This document shows, in pieces, positions 61,254 to 64,000 of a DNA stretch of 64,000 nt (the stretch's first letter is position 1; each line of letters begins with the position of its first letter). The translations under genes were made by a program, and so were the position numbers. The notes under the pieces are model-generated. The model did no database searches, was not told the origin of the DNA, and saw only the letters and a program-made list of their open reading frames with translations. Source of the stretch: UBA9214 sp964443845 (lineage in GTDB: Bacteria; Pseudomonadota; Gammaproteobacteria; UBA9214); NCBI GenBank assembly GCA_964443845.1, contig CAYUFA010000004.1, positions 1 through 64,000 of the forward strand. Reading direction: 5' to 3'.

Positions 61254-61687
61254 TTAACAATCTCCTGAAAGTGCGACCATTGAATATTCAGTCGCGGTAA
61301 CTCCCTGATTTGAATTGAACCATGTACTTCAGGGATAAAGTAACACAGCATCGGCAACCCGGATTCGCCGGGGCAACCAATTCAGTAGCCATTCCGATCA
61401 TTCGGAAAGGCACGGATCTGACACGGTCACAACAGGGCTTACCCGCTCAGTAACCACTGCCACTCTGCGCGAACGATATGTACCCCGGCCCGGACGCACC
61501 ATGGCGACGGTGTTTTCCTTCCCGTCATCCACGTTCTGCCGGAACCGCAATGATCGCCGCAATCGCTGTACCAGGGCACGGGGCGCACAGCATGCAGCGT
61601 ACCTGATGGCCGGTGGCAGCAACGGCATGCTGGAATCTTCCGTGCCCGGAAGAATTTCCTGGCTGACGGGAACCGGCAGCATCCCGG
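61254..61687. other. Leader and intergenic region upstream of the Sgp-like gene
   Basis: 434 bases without a supported gene. About 20-42 bases before the Sgp-like ATG a hairpin GCGAC/GTCGC (61273-61295) encloses a TGAATATTCA palindrome, in the probable 5' leader. A second small palindrome TTCCGATCATTCGGAA lies near 61392. The promoter was not placed with confidence. A short leftward open frame (61398-61682) looks spurious. Confidence 0.5.
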
Positions 61688-62416
61688 TTACCAGGCATAG
61701 CCGGGTTCCATGAGTCCCGGGTATGCTCCGTCGTAACCGAACCAGGGAGCCGGTGCATAGCCATAGCCCGGGGCGCCCCAGGGAGGAGGTTCAGCCGGCT
61801 TCTGCCCTGCACTGGCGCCCTGGGAGTTCCCTGTGCTGTTGCCGCTGTATTCACCCCATGGCCGTTGCACATAGGTGGCCGGTGGCGCAACCGGGTATTG
61901 GTACGAATAGGGTTGCTGAGCGGGCGGCTGTACGGGTTGCTGTGGATATCCATAGGTCTGCTGGGGAACCTGTTGCAGGCGGTAAATCCGCGATTGCGGC
62001 GCAGGCACGTTCCATGGCGTGACCTGCTGCCCGGTTCCAGGGGCAGGATTCAGGTTGGTCGTCCCGCCGGTCTGGCCCGTGAAATATCCGTTTGCCGGCA
62101 CCAGAATCCAGTTTTGTGGAACGCCTGCGGATGGCTGCGCCGGGTTTGCCTGAAAACCGGCTGATGCCCCCCCCCATTGTCCGGTACCGGGCTGCCCGGG
62201 TTCCGGGGCGAACCTCAGCTGTGGCTGCTGGACCTTGGGGGACGGATACCAGTCAACCGCGACCGGGGGCGGATTCTTCTGGGTGGATGGCGCGGGTGCA
62301 GCCTGTTTCATGTCGTCCTCACTCGAGCCACACCCGTACAGGACGGAACATGCCAAAAAGATTATAAATACAGAAACCAGTCGTGTTGGAAGAAATGACC
62401 CTGAATCCCGTTTCAT
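61688..62416 (-). CDS. Pro/Gln/Tyr/Trp-rich putative lipoprotein
   Basis: Not recognised. 242 residues: a hydrophobic signal (13-28) ending in a lipobox LYG-Cys29 followed by Gly-Ser-Ser-Glu-Asp, so probably a lipoprotein. The rest is low complexity, rich in Pro, Gln, Tyr and Trp, with PWGEYSGNSTG and GAPGYGYAPAPWFGYDGAYP near the end. The Gly/Tyr/Pro/Trp composition resembles the Sgp-like neighbour, so it may be another envelope component. Confidence 0.8.
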   Translation of the reverse strand: MKRDSGSFLPTRLVSVFIIFLACSVLYGCGSSEDDMKQAAPAPSTQKNPPPVAVDWYPSPKVQQPQLRFAPEPGQPGTGQWGGASAGFQANPAQPSAGVPQNWILVPANGYFTGQTGGTTNLNPAPGTGQQVTPWNVPAPQSRIYRLQQVPQQTYGYPQQPVQPPAQQPYSYQYPVAPPATYVQRPWGEYSGNSTGNSQGASAGQKPAEPPPWGAPGYGYAPAPWFGYDGAYPGLMEPGYAW

Positions 62417-62447
62417 GGTTCAAGGGAGCGGATCGGGAAACGCTGGA

Positions 62448-63448
62448 TCACCAGCCGTTTCCCGGATAGGGCGGACGCCCGTACATCCCCTCGTAAGCCG
62501 GTGGCGGCGGCACCTCCGGCTCTTCGTTACTGCGCTGCGGGTTGTAGTAGCCGGGCGGTGGAACCGCGTTTTGGGTACCGCGGTACCTCTGCTGGTAGTA
62601 GGGATACCTCGGCGCCGGGTAGTTACGCATCGGCGGAGGCGGGTATGCCCTGCCGTATCCATGCAGTGGTGGCTGATATTCCGGCGGCATTTGCCCGCTG
62701 CTTCCCGGGTGCGGCTCACCGTATTCCGTTTCCTCGCCTGCAGCAGGTGGTCCATAGGGCCGCGCGGTTTCCAGCGGTGACAGCTCCGTCTCAGCCGCAG
62801 CGGGAATGCCGGCAGCCGGGGCATTCCCCGGAACGGATGTCGCAATCTCCGGTGCACCGGGTGCTTGCACGGATACAGGGGATTCGGCTGTCGCAGATGG
62901 TTCTACCGGTGCCGGTGATTCCGCTGCTGCAACCGGTTTTTCCGGTGCCGGTGGTTCCTCCGCTGCAACCGGTGCTTCCGGTGCATATTGTTCCTGNNNN
63001 NNNNNNNNNNNNNNNNNNNNNNNNNNNNNNNNNNNNNNNNNNNNNNNNNNNNNNNNNNNNNNNNNNNNNNNNNNNNNNNNNNNNNNNNNNNNNNNNCCGG
63101 TGCCGGTGGTTCCTCCGCTGCAACCGGTGCTTCCGGTGCATATTGTTCCTGCGCAGGTGGAGCCGTCTGCACCGCGGCAGCTGCATTCGCCGGCGCAGGT
63201 GCTGGCTCCGCTGCGCCACTTGCGCGCAACCGGGATGGCATCACCCGCATTGGCTCAACCGCCCCGGCCCCCGGTATGCGGGGGTCGATGTTGACCGATC
63301 GGTAAGGACCGGTGGGCGGTGGCGCGGATACCAGTGTCCAGTCGTCTGAATAGTGAAATGGCGGAGGTGATTCCTCAGCAAATACGCTGGAAGTTGACAG
63401 GATGACAGCAACTGCAACCACGACTGAAGACTGCTTGTAAAGCTTCAT
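62448..63448 (-). CDS. Secreted Pro/Ala/Glu repeat protein, broken by an assembly gap
   Basis: One gene split by 100 N. It starts MKLYKQSSVVVAVAVIL (signal peptide, about 1-25) with a GGAAGG ribosome site. Then comes a Pro/Ala-rich part, in which an 18-residue unit (AQEQYAPEAPVAAEEPPA) occurs on both sides of the gap in the same frame relative to the repeat. The end is tyrosine-rich (PPPMRNYPAPRYPYYQQRY, PPPPAYEGMYG). True length is unknown because the repeat number is unresolved; at least about 290 residues. Secreted, low-complexity, probably another globule-envelope type protein. Confidence 0.75.
62997..63096. other. Assembly gap of 100 N
   Basis: Scaffold gap flanked by identical 55-base sequences (62942-62996 and 63097-63151), so it sits inside a tandem repeat. 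Its length is a placeholder. Confidence 0.99.
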
Positions 63449-63488
63449 GTATGTGTACCTTCCCGTTTTGCTGTGCTGGAGAACCCGG

Positions 63489-64000
63489 CTAGTTCAGGTC
63501 CTGCTTCAGACGAATACCCCTGCGTTTCTTACCGATGGCGCTTTCGGAGGTGTCATCCTCCTCGTCGGCCTCATCACCCATCATCGATGCATCCACTTTG
63601 GTTACATCACGATCTTGTCCCACCGGTTCCGCCTCGGCAGATGAGGCAGCCGCGGCCGGCGCGGGCGGATCAACCATTTCAGCCGGTGGTTCGACCCGGG
63701 CTTCACTGACCGGTTCAGTTGCGGCCGCCGCCTCCACGATTTCCGGAGCTGGCGTACCCTCCGCGGCAGGAACCTCCTGCGACGCGGCAGCGCGGTCAGG
63801 CACCGCCTCAGGTGACGGAGGCGCCGCAGGTGCACTGGCAGGCACTTCCTGTGGTGGTGCCGTGCTGGCGCTCGCCGGGACCTCCTGTGGCGCAAGTGTC
63901 GCGCTGGCGCTCGCGGGCACCTCCCGTGGTGGTGGCGGGGTTCCGCCGGCACCCGCGGGGGTCTCCCGCGGTGGTGGTGGCGTACCACCCCCCCGGGGGG
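63489..64000 (-). CDS. Pro/Ala-rich repeat protein, cut by the window end
   Basis: Not recognised. At least 169 residues, with its true start beyond the right edge; an internal GTG at 63920 is a repeat codon, not the start. Repeats of the type TPPPPRE-V-PASAS and QEVPASA run through the N-terminal part. A Glu/Ala/Pro middle follows, and an acidic-then-basic C-terminus (DEADEEDDTSES, then GKKRRGIRLKQDLN). It is the most upstream gene of the leftward cluster. Confidence 0.7.
   Translation of the reverse strand, partial: PRGGGTPPPPRETPAGAGGTPPPPREVPASASATLAPQEVPASASTAPPQEVPASAPAAPPSPEAVPDRAAASQEVPAAEGTPAPEIVEAAAATEPVSEARVEPPAEMVDPPAPAAAASSAEAEPVGQDRDVTKVDASMMGDEADEEDDTSESAIGKKRRGIRLKQDLN

Noticed and set aside
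61398..61682. Leftward 94-codon frame between the lipoprotein and Sgp-like genes
   Set aside because: Arg-rich and without a ribosome site or recognisable feature. It occupies the probable promoter region of the Sgp-like gene.
62942..63151. CRISPR array from repeated 55-base units
   Set aside because: The repeats are in-frame coding repeats around an assembly gap, with no spacers and no cas genes.
62448..63448. Two separate genes or a frameshift around 62.9 kb
   Set aside because: The frame change is caused by the arbitrary 100-N gap. Both flanks carry the same repeat in the same reading frame, so it is one gene.

Overview
The window looks like a chromosomal contig from a GC-rich, sulfur-oxidising gammaproteobacterium, probably Chromatiales-like. 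The gene orders tig-clpP-clpX-lon-hupB, leuCDB-asd-fimV-truA-trpF-trpBA-accD-folC-dedD-cvpA-purF-metZ and queA-tgt-yajC-secD are classic for deep Gammaproteobacteria such as Pseudomonas and relatives. FimV, FleQ and a DUF455 protein fit this. A Gly/Tyr/Trp-rich secreted protein closely resembling sulfur globule envelope proteins points to sulfur storage. No phage, IS transposase or CRISPR array was seen. A 100-N scaffold gap lies at 62997-63096, and the last gene runs off the right edge.

Layout. 0-6.5 kb: proteostasis block (hupB, lon with a heat-shock-type promoter, clpX, clpP, tig). 6.6-8.1 kb: tRNA-Leu(UAG), then a Pro-Arg-His-Lys tRNA operon with a strong sigma-70 promoter. 8.3-15 kb: folD, cysS, a cyclophilin, lpxH, a secreted hypothetical, a DUF455 ferritin-like protein and glycerate kinase. 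15-34 kb: a long leftward biosynthetic series covering methionine (metZ behind a SAM-II-type riboswitch), purine, folate, fatty acid, tryptophan, leucine, aspartate-family and chorismate pathways. A 264-bp inverted-repeat element sits between truA and trpF. 34-40.5 kb: prmB, SCO1-like copper chaperone, psd, an ECF-type sigma/anti-sigma/DUF3106 operon, suhB. 40.5-45 kb: secD-yajC-tgt-queA, with secF missing from its usual place.

45-52.2 kb: a flagellar-type regulatory set with no flagellar structural genes in the window. It holds fliA (sigma-28), a FleN/FlhG-like protein whose P-loop lysines are both replaced, a globin-sensor GGDEF-EAL protein, FleQ, and a 58-residue FlgM-like anti-sigma factor. 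The promoters agree with the proteins: a sigma-54 promoter and a FleQ-box-like palindrome precede fleN-fliA, and a sigma-28-type promoter precedes the FlgM-like gene. Then come tRNA-Ala(CGC), tRNA-Arg(CCU) and a RelA/SpoT enzyme with intact synthetase and hydrolase signatures.

55.3-64 kb: the most unusual region, ten or more leftward genes. In transcription order: two Pro/Ala-rich repeat proteins, a Pro/Gln/Tyr/Trp-rich lipoprotein, the sulfur-globule-type protein (followed by a very strong terminator), a secreted protein with an internal duplication, an orphan ParA-like ATPase, a membrane-anchored Pro/Ala-rich TPR protein, a DUF302 protein, a membrane coiled-coil protein and a dynamin-like GTPase. 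I propose, as inference, that this cluster builds, coats and positions intracellular sulfur globules.
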